Of a DNA stretch of 64,000 nucleotides, positions 32,156-40,926 are shown piece by piece. Position numbers and translations under genes: made by a program. The stretch's first letter is position 1. Each line of letters starts with the position of its first letter. The stretch is taken from the NCBI GenBank assembly GCA_023251155.1, contig JAHEZH010000004.1, positions 15,306 to 79,305 on the forward strand, given 5' to 3'. Under the pieces are notes generated by a model. It was not told the origin of the DNA, ran no database searches, and saw only the letters and a program-made list of their open reading frames with translations. Source of the DNA: Flammeovirgaceae bacterium. Lineage in GTDB: Bacteria; Bacteroidota; Bacteroidia; Cytophagales; Cyclobacteriaceae.

Positions 32156-33847
32156 TTAATAAGCTGTGTTGTTGGGATCAAAGTTTGTCCATCCCGTCAA
32201 CCAGTTATTAGTAGCGTCAAATGCACCTATGTAAGCAGTTTGAGAAAGACCTGTAGGTACTGTTGTGTTAGAACCTGCTGTCAGTAATGGAGAGCTGGTA
32301 GCAAGTAAAGCAGAAGGAGTTGCTAATGTTGCAGCACCTGTTAATCCGGCTATTTTAGCTGAAAGATCCACTGTAGACTGAGTTGTCTCAATAGTTGGGT
32401 TATCCGTAGCAAAGTTTGCATCGCTGTAACCATTTGATCCGGAAATTGCTTTCAAAGTACCAACAATGCGACCCATGTAGTTTCCTTTAAATACAGCAGC
32501 CGTATTAGCGCCTTCGAAATTGATTCCATTTGTTTTACCCCATCCTACGAATACAGAGTTATAAATCTGAATGGCGGTATTTCTTCTGATGTGCAGACCA
32601 TTAATATAGTTGTTACTTACGTTACCTCCGGCCAAAGCACCGTTACTTAATGGAGCGTATACGAAAGGTCCAAATGCAGTTACGTTAGAGAATTTAGCAG
32701 CTGTGAGCGGAGTGTTTGAATTAGTACCACCGTTCATGTTATCCGATTCGAAAGCGGTAGAACCAGAAATATCTGCTACCACCGGGTCACGGAAAGAAGC
32801 CAGATATTGGTTGCTTCCACGGTAACCGAAGTCAGTATCGAAATCATCATCCCAACTTCTGTAAGCAACTAAGTATTGTGAGCCAACAGTACCACCAAAC
32901 CATTCAAATGAATCATCACCCGAATAAGACACCTGTACGTGATGAATAGTTGTACCACTTCCAACGCTACCCATAGTCAATCCATTTAATTCGTTATTAG
33001 TAGAAAGTGCTATACCAGCAAATTCAATACGTACGTAGTAAAAATTACCTGTGTTATCGGCATCTGTGCTTCCGTCTGTAACTGTACCTGCGCCATAAAC
33101 GCCATTTTCTGTCCCTGTCGCAGTAATACCTTCAATGTTTTGTGTACCCGCTTGATTATTCACTGCCTTACCTAACAACACCACTCCACCCCAGTCGCCA
33201 TAGTTACGGAAACCTTTAGGTGCAGATGATGTGAATATTATTGGAGCAGCTGCTGTTCCTTTAGCTTCAATCTTTGCCCCGCGATTAACGATCAACGCAC
33301 CTTTGGTTACTTTATCTCCAAGAATAATAGTGCCTGGTTCAATGGTGAGAGTTACTCCTGATTGAACAAAAATATTTCCTTTTACCAAGTAATATTTGCT
33401 AGCTGACCAAGTAGTGTTAGCTGTAATGTTTGCATCCACGGTCACTGTTTCCTTAGGAGTTTTTGTTACCGTTACTGCTACTGTAGTGGTACCTGTTTCA
33501 GGTGTTCCTTGTTTATCAGTTACAGTAAAAGTAAGTGTAAGAGTACCTTCAGCTTGAGTTGCAGGTACAGTATATTCGTAAGAGAAAGCATCTGCTTTAG
33601 TATCTGTGGTGTATGATTTTATTTCTGTATCACCTAATTTAATAGATCCGATATTTCCTTCTGCACTTACCGCAATGCTAAAGGTTTGTTTAGTGTTAGG
33701 AGCAAGCTGTACAGTACCAGGAGTAACCGTAATAGTAGGTGCTGCGAAATCCGCTGTCTCATCATCTTTACAAGATGAAAGTGTAAATAGCCCCACCACC
33801 AGCGTGAGCATTACCACTTTAATAAAATTGTTCCTTAGTTTTTCCAT
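32156..33847 (-). CDS. Surface lipoprotein with Ig-like domain and parallel beta-helix, partner of the TonB receptor
   Basis: Signal with lipobox LSSC at residues 23-26, an Ig-like domain (about 35-130, TLTFTVTDKQG), then a Gly/Asn/Thr-rich region typical of a right-handed beta-helix (GVTLTIEPGTIILGD, GDWGGVVLLGKA, IRRNTAIQIYNSVFVGWG). Located downstream of the TonB receptor on the same strand, as SusD-type binding lipoproteins are, although it is not SusD-like. Ligand unknown. Confidence 0.75.
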   Translation of the reverse strand: MEKLRNNFIKVVMLTLVVGLFTLSSCKDDETADFAAPTITVTPGTVQLAPNTKQTFSIAVSAEGNIGSIKLGDTEIKSYTTDTKADAFSYEYTVPATQAEGTLTLTFTVTDKQGTPETGTTTVAVTVTKTPKETVTVDANITANTTWSASKYYLVKGNIFVQSGVTLTIEPGTIILGDKVTKGALIVNRGAKIEAKGTAAAPIIFTSSAPKGFRNYGDWGGVVLLGKAVNNQAGTQNIEGITATGTENGVYGAGTVTDGSTDADNTGNFYYVRIEFAGIALSTNNELNGLTMGSVGSGTTIHHVQVSYSGDDSFEWFGGTVGSQYLVAYRSWDDDFDTDFGYRGSNQYLASFRDPVVADISGSTAFESDNMNGGTNSNTPLTAAKFSNVTAFGPFVYAPLSNGALAGGNVSNNYINGLHIRRNTAIQIYNSVFVGWGKTNGINFEGANTAAVFKGNYMGRIVGTLKAISGSNGYSDANFATDNPTIETTQSTVDLSAKIAGLTGAATLATPSALLATSSPLLTAGSNTTVPTGLSQTAYIGAFDATNNWLTGWTNFDPNNTAY

Positions 33848-33951
33848 TGACTATATTCGTTTTATGGTTTCTGTAAATACAGCACAAAACTACTTTCGCG
33901 ATGTTAAGCCACTGTTAATGCACAGTTAAGCTTGGTATTTATGAAAAATAA

Positions 33952-33978
33952 AAAAAGCCCCTTCAGGAGCTTTTTTTC
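33952..33978 (-). terminator. Terminator between TonB receptor and lipoprotein
   Basis: AAAAGC.CC-TTCA-GG.GCTTTT hairpin with T-tract on both sides. It may be an attenuator that lowers lipoprotein or downstream expression. Confidence 0.7.
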
Positions 33979-33996
33979 AGTGTGTGATCGTATTGA

Positions 33997-36828
33997 TTAT
34001 AACTTAAACGTAACACCAAGAGTGGCATATTGGCCTGGTTTATACTTCACAATTTTTTCATCTACTGAGCTGATCTTACCGTCACGATCGGAGTCCTGGA
34101 GAATGCGGTAGGATTGATTGAGTATATCCTGTATACCAAACTTAATTTCCCAGCGTGTATTAATCTGCTTAGACACGGTCAGATCGATTTGCTGACGGGG
34201 CATTTCATACTGTGTGGCATTTTGGCTTAAATCACCCACTGCGAAAATTCGCTTCCCAAAAACATTGTACGATGCGTTGATCTGAAATCCATGCGAATTA
34301 TCCACATAGTAAATATTGGCGTTAACAACATAAGGCGATTGACCCTGCATCGGTCTTTTTTTGTCCTGATTAGTTACATCCCCCAAATTCACTCTGCTCT
34401 TTATAAGGGTAGCATTTAAAATGAATGAGAATTTTTGCAAAAATGGATTAGTCAAATCTTCCAGAGACTTACGTGCCTCTAACTCAACTCCGTAACTTAC
34501 AGCAGACGGTGCATTACGGTAAGTGTAAATAAGATTGGAGCCTCCTATTAATTCTGATTCAATCGGGTTCTTAAAATGTTTGTAGAAAACACCTACTGCA
34601 ATATTTTCACTTTGTGATGGGTAATTTTCCCACTTCAAATCAACATTATCAATTTCAGCTGTTTTTAAATTTTCATTCCCGTAAAGATTGGAGTTGCGAT
34701 CGAAATCATAAAAATTAAAGGGAGCGAGCTCTCTGAAAACCGGACGATTTACAGTTCTCCCATATGCAATACGAACCAGGTTTTTATCATTCAAGTTATA
34801 AGACAAATTCATCGATGGCAGCAAACTCGTTACTGGATTGTCTACATGCAGTGGTTCATTTTTATCATTAAAAGACATTAACTGCTGGCGATTATATTCT
34901 ACACGAACACCGGTTGCCAATCTGAATTTATCAGCAAAAGGAGTAACCAAAGAAGCATAACCGGCCGTGAGCAAATTCTCGCCTTTATACTGATCGGAAA
35001 AATTGGTACCTTCTTCCAAAAGAAATTTGGGGTTCTGTCCCTCCGAGGGATTGATATTCGCCTGAGTGAAAAGTGTCTCAAAAGATTGCTTTACCAAATT
35101 CAGATCAGGAGTAGAGAACCAACGATAAGACATCCATCGAGCAGCAAAATCACGATTCGTTTGAGCTATATAATAGCCGACTGATAATTTCGATTGTTTG
35201 TCTTCTTCCTTCTCAGGGTTCAGTTTGTAATCAACCGTGAGTGCATGGGTGTATACTTTTTCGTTTAGATCAGAATAAAAACGTCCTGCATCAAGTGTAC
35301 TAGCGTTGGGAGGAATTACTACTTCAAAAGGATCAGTTGATCCAAAAGCGCGTTGCGAACGAATTCTTCTATAGTCTGGCTGATCCGCATTGATAGAACT
35401 ATAGCCCAATACCCACGTAAGATTAAGATGATCACTTAATCCATGACGCCCCTGTAACTGACCGGAATAAATTCCACGCTGCAGGTAATTCAAAGAAAGG
35501 TTTTTCACCTCATAGCTATTGATATCCTCTACTCCTTCCAGGCCTGTACGATCGGTGACCTGAGATAATCCTTGTTGGTTATATAGGTTTCTGAATTCGA
35601 TTCTGTGTTTTGGACTGAGTTCAATATTGAAATTACTGATGATCCCGGCACGAACATTTACAATATCGCGCATGTCATTAAAGGCATATCTTCTATCGCT
35701 TTTTCCCAAGTCAGAATGAAATTGATCATAATAATAATTTTCCTGCTCAATGCGCTGACGCGTATTAGAGTAACTCACCGAAGTGACGTTGCTCAGCTTT
35801 AACGAACCAATAGAAAATTCTTTGGCATAATTCACTGTCATCCGCAGATCTGGTAATGCATTGCCCAATGATTTATTCCAGATGTTTGGCAAACTGGCTC
35901 CGGCATTTTTCAAAGCAGCAAAATTGGCTGCGTTAGAAAGATCCTGACTGTAATCACGAAGATTGTTAGTAGGAAATGAAGAAGGAAGCTGTCGCTTTCC
36001 ATTGTCAAAGCCAAGCGCATCAGTGCTGCTTCCTTTATAGGTATTAAAATCTCCGAAAGTAGTTCCGGCACGATACCCTCCTGTTATGTTTACTGAAAAA
36101 GTCTCATCACTTATTCCACTTTTGGTTTGTATTACGATATCAGCTCCGGCAAATTCTCCTGGCAGTTCAGAAGAGGCCGACTTGTAGACCAACATGCGAT
36201 CAATCATGTTACTGGGAATAAGATCAAAAGCAAATGCTTTAGTATCTACTTCTGTGCTTGGAGCAATCACACCATTCAACATAACGGTACTGTATCTTTC
36301 GCTAAGCCCGCGAACATTTACAAAACGGTTATTCAAGATAGTAACACCAGGTATACGCTTGATTACCTGCGCAGCATCTCTGTCCTGCGATAATTTTATT
36401 TGTTGAGAAGAAATACCTACAGCAACCAAATCCGATTTTCTCAAATCCGTCACTACTGAAATATCGGTATCTTTTTGACGCTGTGATGTAATTACAACTC
36501 CTTCGAGTTGCTGAACATCTTCCTGAATGGAAGTATTGATAACCGTAGTTTGATCCGGATAAACTTCTACACCGGTTATGGTCTTGCTTTTATAAGAGAT
36601 ATAAGTAATCACCAGGTTGTATTTCCCGGCTTTTACTTTCGGCAATATAAAATTACCCTCTACATCAGTGGTGTTACCTGTAGTAGTCCCTTCAATCACT
36701 ACACTGGCCCCAATGATGGCATCACCGGTCGTTTCATCCTTCAGTGTACCCTTGATGGTACCCGACTGTGCCACAGCAAAAGAGCTGATCAATAAAAAAA
36801 GCGCAAGCGTATAGAATCCTTTGAGCAT
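33997..36828 (-). CDS. TonB-dependent outer-membrane receptor with carboxypeptidase-D-like N-domain
   Basis: A 943-aa protein: signal peptide, a CarboxypepD_reg domain (about 24-110, GTLKDETTGDAIIGASV), a plug domain (about 125-240, IKRIPGVTILNNRFVNVRG) and a 22-strand barrel ending in aromatic-terminated LGVTFKL. It imports a ligand using TonB energy. The NVRGLSERYSTVMLNG plug sequence is of the general receptor type and not the SusC type. The substrate cannot be deduced. Confidence 0.9.
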   Translation of the reverse strand: MLKGFYTLALFLLISSFAVAQSGTIKGTLKDETTGDAIIGASVVIEGTTTGNTTDVEGNFILPKVKAGKYNLVITYISYKSKTITGVEVYPDQTTVINTSIQEDVQQLEGVVITSQRQKDTDISVVTDLRKSDLVAVGISSQQIKLSQDRDAAQVIKRIPGVTILNNRFVNVRGLSERYSTVMLNGVIAPSTEVDTKAFAFDLIPSNMIDRMLVYKSASSELPGEFAGADIVIQTKSGISDETFSVNITGGYRAGTTFGDFNTYKGSSTDALGFDNGKRQLPSSFPTNNLRDYSQDLSNAANFAALKNAGASLPNIWNKSLGNALPDLRMTVNYAKEFSIGSLKLSNVTSVSYSNTRQRIEQENYYYDQFHSDLGKSDRRYAFNDMRDIVNVRAGIISNFNIELSPKHRIEFRNLYNQQGLSQVTDRTGLEGVEDINSYEVKNLSLNYLQRGIYSGQLQGRHGLSDHLNLTWVLGYSSINADQPDYRRIRSQRAFGSTDPFEVVIPPNASTLDAGRFYSDLNEKVYTHALTVDYKLNPEKEEDKQSKLSVGYYIAQTNRDFAARWMSYRWFSTPDLNLVKQSFETLFTQANINPSEGQNPKFLLEEGTNFSDQYKGENLLTAGYASLVTPFADKFRLATGVRVEYNRQQLMSFNDKNEPLHVDNPVTSLLPSMNLSYNLNDKNLVRIAYGRTVNRPVFRELAPFNFYDFDRNSNLYGNENLKTAEIDNVDLKWENYPSQSENIAVGVFYKHFKNPIESELIGGSNLIYTYRNAPSAVSYGVELEARKSLEDLTNPFLQKFSFILNATLIKSRVNLGDVTNQDKKRPMQGQSPYVVNANIYYVDNSHGFQINASYNVFGKRIFAVGDLSQNATQYEMPRQQIDLTVSKQINTRWEIKFGIQDILNQSYRILQDSDRDGKISSVDEKIVKYKPGQYATLGVTFKL

Positions 36829-36844
36829 ACCTGTTATTATTTAC

Positions 36845-36892
36845 TGCAAAGGTCAGTCGGTAATATTACCCGTCTGGGTCGGGTATATTACC
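36845..36892 (-). promoter_or_regulatory. Promoter and operator-like inverted repeat of the TonB receptor gene
   Basis: On the minus strand a TGACCTTTGCA -7-like box lies about 20 bases before the ATG. Immediately upstream (36859-36892) is an imperfect inverted repeat GGTAATATtACCCG/CGGGTATATTACC with a short spacer, well placed to bind a dimeric regulator. Confidence 0.6.
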
Positions 36893-37439
36893 TAATTGTT
36901 AATAACAGAAGTTAAAGCAGGACTCAAAAACAGGCGCACTCCTGTTTTTTTATGCACCGAAAAGGAAGTAACTCAGATGAAAATGAGTGAGTTAGTCCAT
37001 CTCACCAAATAACATTGCAATAACCTGCTGATAATGAATTTAAGATTTGGTTAATAACAGCCGTTAGTTTGAAGGGCCGGTCTGGACCTTTCCATGCTCA
37101 GCTTCACTTGTCTGGGCCATTACTTTCCGCACGCGCTTTCCTCTCCTCCTCCACACTTTCCTGTCATTGGAGTGAAACGGGATAAGTATACCTGCCATAA
37201 ACACACCGGGCAAACAGATAGCACGATGTGTTCGTGTGCCAGGGGCGCATACATAAATAAAGACCAGCTGGGCTACTTTACGTATGAAGTAAATAAGAAG
37301 GACTGTCGCTAAAAAGTATAATCATGGATCATCCTTATGGTAACCCGGGAAGAAGTAATAGCAAGAACGGATAACATTTGTCGGATTAACTCCGGCCTGA
37401 TGTTAGGTTCTTAAAACAGACATGATCGTGTAAAAGCCT
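36893..37439. other. Intergenic region without a credible gene
   Basis: Contains an orphan plus-strand terminator-like hairpin AAACAGG/CCTGTTT with T7 (36926-36950). A 72-codon ORF at 37094-37312 has Cys/Pro-rich, non-family-like composition and no promoter. I see nothing else. Confidence 0.4.
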
Positions 37440-38435
37440 TTACTTATTGATCGGAACCTTATTCAGAATCGACTTAATGATATCGGCTGTCTTGATGTTA
37501 TCGGCCTCAGCTTCGTAGTTCAACAGAATACGGTGATTCATCACATCCTGGGCTACTTCCTTGATGTCTTCGGGCAACACAAAATCACGGCCATCCATAT
37601 ATGCCAGTGCTTTCGCGGACAGGTTCAGATTGATGCTGGCACGTGGCGATGCTCCGAACTGAATGTATTGTGCTTCGTTGGTCAGGTTATATTCCTTTGG
37701 CCTGCGTGTAGCAAACACCAGCTCTATGATGTATTTCTCCAGTGATTCGGAAATCTTCACTTTGTTGACCTCGGCCCGAATGGCAAAAATATCTTCCTTG
37801 GTAAGAACCGTGTTCACTTCATATCCAAACTGCATATTCGATATCCGGCGCATGACTTCCAGTTCCTGCTCCTTTGTTGGGTACTCTACATGTACCTTCA
37901 TCATGAAACGGTCTACCTGCGCTTCGGGCAATGGGTAGGTTCCTTCCTGGTCAACGGGGTTTTGCGTGGCCAGAACAAGGAATGGTTTATCTAATTTAAA
38001 TGTGGTTTCACCAATCGTTACCTGCTTTTCCTGCATGGCTTCCAAAAGTGCCGATTGTACTTTGGCTGGCGAACGGTTAATTTCATCAGCCAGGATAATG
38101 TTGGCGAAGATGGGGCCTTTTTTCACTTCAAACTTTCCATCCTTCTGGTTATAGATCATGGTACCTACCAGATCGGCCGGTAAAAGATCGGGTGTAAACT
38201 GTATACGCTGGAAGTCAAGATGGAGCACGCGTGCCAGCGTGGAGATCGTTAAAGTTTTGGCCAACCCGGGCACCCCTTCCAGCAAAATGTGACCATTCGT
38301 GAAAAGCCCGGCCAGCAGGCGGTTAACCATGTACTCCTGGCCGACTACTACTTTACCTACTTCATCCAGAACCTGTTTGATTTTTATCTTATGTTCCTGA
38401 TGTAATTCTGATGACGATGCCGTTTCAAATGCCAT
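37440..38435 (-). CDS. MoxR-family AAA+ ATPase
   Basis: Walker A GVPGLAKT near residue 52, Walker B ILADEINRSPAK near 110, sensor-1 ATQNPVDQEGTYPLPEAQVDRF near 155-175 and a lid domain. At 331 aa it is the usual size. I start at 38435 (MAFETASS) because the eleven preceding codons are not conserved in the family. MoxR proteins act as chaperones for vWA-domain partners. No vWA gene is adjacent; the only vWA protein in the window is Ro60. Confidence 0.9.
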   Translation of the reverse strand: MAFETASSSELHQEHKIKIKQVLDEVGKVVVGQEYMVNRLLAGLFTNGHILLEGVPGLAKTLTISTLARVLHLDFQRIQFTPDLLPADLVGTMIYNQKDGKFEVKKGPIFANIILADEINRSPAKVQSALLEAMQEKQVTIGETTFKLDKPFLVLATQNPVDQEGTYPLPEAQVDRFMMKVHVEYPTKEQELEVMRRISNMQFGYEVNTVLTKEDIFAIRAEVNKVKISESLEKYIIELVFATRRPKEYNLTNEAQYIQFGASPRASINLNLSAKALAYMDGRDFVLPEDIKEVAQDVMNHRILLNYEAEADNIKTADIIKSILNKVPINK

Positions 38436-38563
38436 AAAATGCCTTAGTGAAAAGTGAATTAAACGCAATTATAAGGATTTGGAGCTAAAAAAGGGAGAGG
38501 GAATTATACCGGGTTTATACGGTCGGTAAAAGGGTTGTACAAACAGCTCTGTGGCTTGAAGTG

Positions 38564-39937
38564 CTATCCAAAAGCAATAATCTCCGCTCCGCGCGGATTG
38601 GAGAGGTAAGAGTTCACCAGGTTTTGCACCACCCGGTTTTCGCGGCTCACTTTAATGTGGCCTTTGGCCGATTCAAAATCGCTTATCGATACATGGTCTC
38701 CAAAAAATCCATACCCCAGATAGTTTCCGTTTTCCACCAGCACAAGTGATTTTTCCTCCGCTTTTCTGCCTTTGCCGATGATGGCTACGGTCTCTCCTTT
38801 TTCGAAAAACGAGTCGATGGCTTTCTGGGTACGTTTGTTATATTTTTTATGCGTCTCTACCCCTTCGCAACCCCCTTTGCAGGAGCCCGACTGATGGCTA
38901 AAACATAAGCCCTTCGCCAGCTGAAGCCCTGATAACTTGGGGCACAGTTCGTATTCTTTTACTTTCTCCCACAGAAAATTCCAGGCATCTCCTTTGGAAC
39001 TGAACGTGATCAGCGGCTTCGCATTCTTACTCACCACATTCACCACAAATCGCAGGTACCCGTTACGATCTTCATAATCATAAATACCCCACTCTTCGGT
39101 TTTCAGTTTCTGGGCCAGATTATACTTTGGCCATAATCGTCGTATCTCCTGTGATTCCAGTATCAGGGCAATGAGTTCATTGCCGGTAAGCTCAAAGCTG
39201 ATGTGGTGTATCTCGTTTCGGATGTTTGATCTGTTCCACTCGCGTGCTTCGCCGGTGAAGTGGCCAATCATTCGCTTACGTATGTTAATCGCTTTTCCTA
39301 CGTAAATCACTTTTCCATGCGCATCATGAAAATAATAGACACCGGCTTTCTCAGGAAGTTTATCAAATTCCTCTTTGGGCAGGTTGGGAGGAAGTATGGC
39401 CTCGCCCGAATTGCGTTTCAGTGCTTTATCGATAACACCATTCTGATCTTTGCGGATGAGCAGATCCAGAATATGGGCCGTAGCCAGCGCATCACCACCC
39501 GCACGATGGCGGTCCGTTATTCTTATCCCAAGACTTTCGGCCAGCCTGCCTAAACTGTAGGAATGAAGTCCGGGAATAATTTTGCGGCTTAATCTTACCG
39601 TACATAATTTTTTGGGAGCCCATGCGATGCCCACTTCTTCAAATTCCTTTTTAATAAAACTATAATCAAACTGGGCATTGTGCGCTACGAATATCCTGTC
39701 TTTGAGCCAGCTATATATTTCTTTGGCTATTTCCTCAAACGAAGGTGCATTCCTGACCATTTCGGTGGTGATTCCCGTGAGGCCGGTGATGAACTGCGGC
39801 ACATTGCGGCCGGGGTTGATCAGGGTATGAAACGAATCGGTGATCTGAAGCCCGTCATGGTGATAAATGGCGATTTCCGTTACACGGTGATTTCCCGCAT
39901 ATCCGCCCGTAGTTTCAATATCAACAACAGCATACAT
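38564..39937 (-). CDS. DnaQ-like exonuclease fused to GIY-YIG (UvrC/Cho-like) nuclease
   Basis: Residues 1-165 are a DEDDh exonuclease (VDIETTGG, AHNAQFDYSF, HRAGGDA). Residues about 200-280 are a GIY-YIG domain (AGVYYFHD, VIYVGKAINIRKRM). A Cys-rich segment (CFSHQSGSCKGGCEG, near 345) follows. The fusion is widespread in Bacteroidetes and Actinobacteria and is thought to serve DNA repair, incising damaged DNA and trimming it. Confidence 0.88.
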   Translation of the reverse strand: MYAVVDIETTGGYAGNHRVTEIAIYHHDGLQITDSFHTLINPGRNVPQFITGLTGITTEMVRNAPSFEEIAKEIYSWLKDRIFVAHNAQFDYSFIKKEFEEVGIAWAPKKLCTVRLSRKIIPGLHSYSLGRLAESLGIRITDRHRAGGDALATAHILDLLIRKDQNGVIDKALKRNSGEAILPPNLPKEEFDKLPEKAGVYYFHDAHGKVIYVGKAINIRKRMIGHFTGEAREWNRSNIRNEIHHISFELTGNELIALILESQEIRRLWPKYNLAQKLKTEEWGIYDYEDRNGYLRFVVNVVSKNAKPLITFSSKGDAWNFLWEKVKEYELCPKLSGLQLAKGLCFSHQSGSCKGGCEGVETHKKYNKRTQKAIDSFFEKGETVAIIGKGRKAEEKSLVLVENGNYLGYGFFGDHVSISDFESAKGHIKVSRENRVVQNLVNSYLSNPRGAEIIAFG

Positions 39938-40008
39938 GAACAGGGCGAAAGTACAGTTTGGAAAGTAGAGTTAAAAGAAGAAAATTTGATTCTTCGGAAA
40001 CGATTTCT

Positions 40009-40359
40009 ATGAACTCTATTTTGCGATTTCTTCTCTCTGGCGTAGCCGTAATGCTCGCTGCATATTTACTACCGGGCGTACACGTCACCGATTATTGGAC
40101 AGCTTTACTCGTAGCATTGGTCCTCTCCATCGTCAACCTGATTGTGCGACCCCTATTAATCCTGTTTACGATCCCGATTACCGTGGTCACACTTGGGTTA
40201 TTTCTTTTGGTGATCAATGCCCTGATGATCCTGCTGGTTGATTTTCTTATTGATGATTTCTCCGTGAGTGGATTTTGGTGGGCACTGGCATTCAGCCTGA
40301 TTCTCTCTTTATTCAACAGTATGTTTGGCGACCTAACCAGGGAAAAAAAAGAACGATAA
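40009..40359 (+). CDS. Phage_holin_4_2/YvlD-like membrane protein
   Basis: A 116-aa protein with four membrane segments (about 4-24, 30-50, 55-80, 88-108) and family residues NLIVRPLLILFTIPITVVTLG. I start at 40009 since the upstream 17 codons in the track are basic and non-conserved. Despite the family name there is no phage context. Function unknown. Confidence 0.8.
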   Translation: MNSILRFLLSGVAVMLAAYLLPGVHVTDYWTALLVALVLSIVNLIVRPLLILFTIPITVVTLGLFLLVINALMILLVDFLIDDFSVSGFWWALAFSLILSLFNSMFGDLTREKKER

Positions 40360-40415
40360 AGTCGCGCATCATGATGGTCAGTGGTATAGTTGTGTAATTC
40401 TCTTTTTGTGTTCTA

Positions 40416-40817
40416 ATGAAAGTTGTTGCTCTCCTCGTTTTTTTCAGTGTCTTCATTTCTGTTGCATCGCTCGCTCAGATCGACACGCTAAGTCATGATG
40501 ATAACATTGAAACCACGGCACCCGAATTTCCCGGTGGCAGTATTGCATTGCAGGAGTACATTTCAAAAAACCTGATTTATCCGAAAAAAGCAAAGCAGAA
40601 ACGCGTGCAGGGAAAAGTGTATGTGCAGTTTCTGGTAAAAGAAGATGGGAACATTACTTCCATCAAAATTTCTAAAGGGCTCAGCAAAGAATGTGATGAA
40701 GAAGTCATTCGCTTAATTAAGGACAGCCCCAGATGGATACCCGCCACCGAAGATCGGGTACCCATAGAAAACTGGATGATCCTGCCTATTGAGTTTACCT
40801 TGCGTAACGAAGACTGA
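40416..40817 (+). CDS. Secreted TonB C-terminal-domain protein
   Basis: Signal peptide (1-21) followed directly by a TonB_C domain (FPGGSIALQEYISKNL, GKVYVQFLVKEDGNI, PRWIPATE). At 133 aa there is no membrane anchor or proline-rich spacer, so it is not a classic energy transducer. Bacteroidetes carry many such short forms. Confidence 0.82.
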   Translation: MKVVALLVFFSVFISVASLAQIDTLSHDDNIETTAPEFPGGSIALQEYISKNLIYPKKAKQKRVQGKVYVQFLVKEDGNITSIKISKGLSKECDEEVIRLIKDSPRWIPATEDRVPIENWMILPIEFTLRNED

Positions 40818-40926
40818 ATCCGACCGCCAACGGATCAAATTCTCTTGCAAAAATCCGTGATTTAGGGTTACTTTCCAGCCTGTTTTGCATTAAAACTCCA
40901 AAATACCTTACCCCAATTAGTTCTCT

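Noticed and set aside
37094-37312. 72-aa plus-strand ORF
   Set aside because: Cys/Pro-rich composition, no promoter or family resemblance; treated as chance.
40009-40359. Phage holin as a sign of a prophage
   Set aside because: The YvlD/Phage_holin_4_2 family is a common chromosomal membrane protein, and no phage genes are near.
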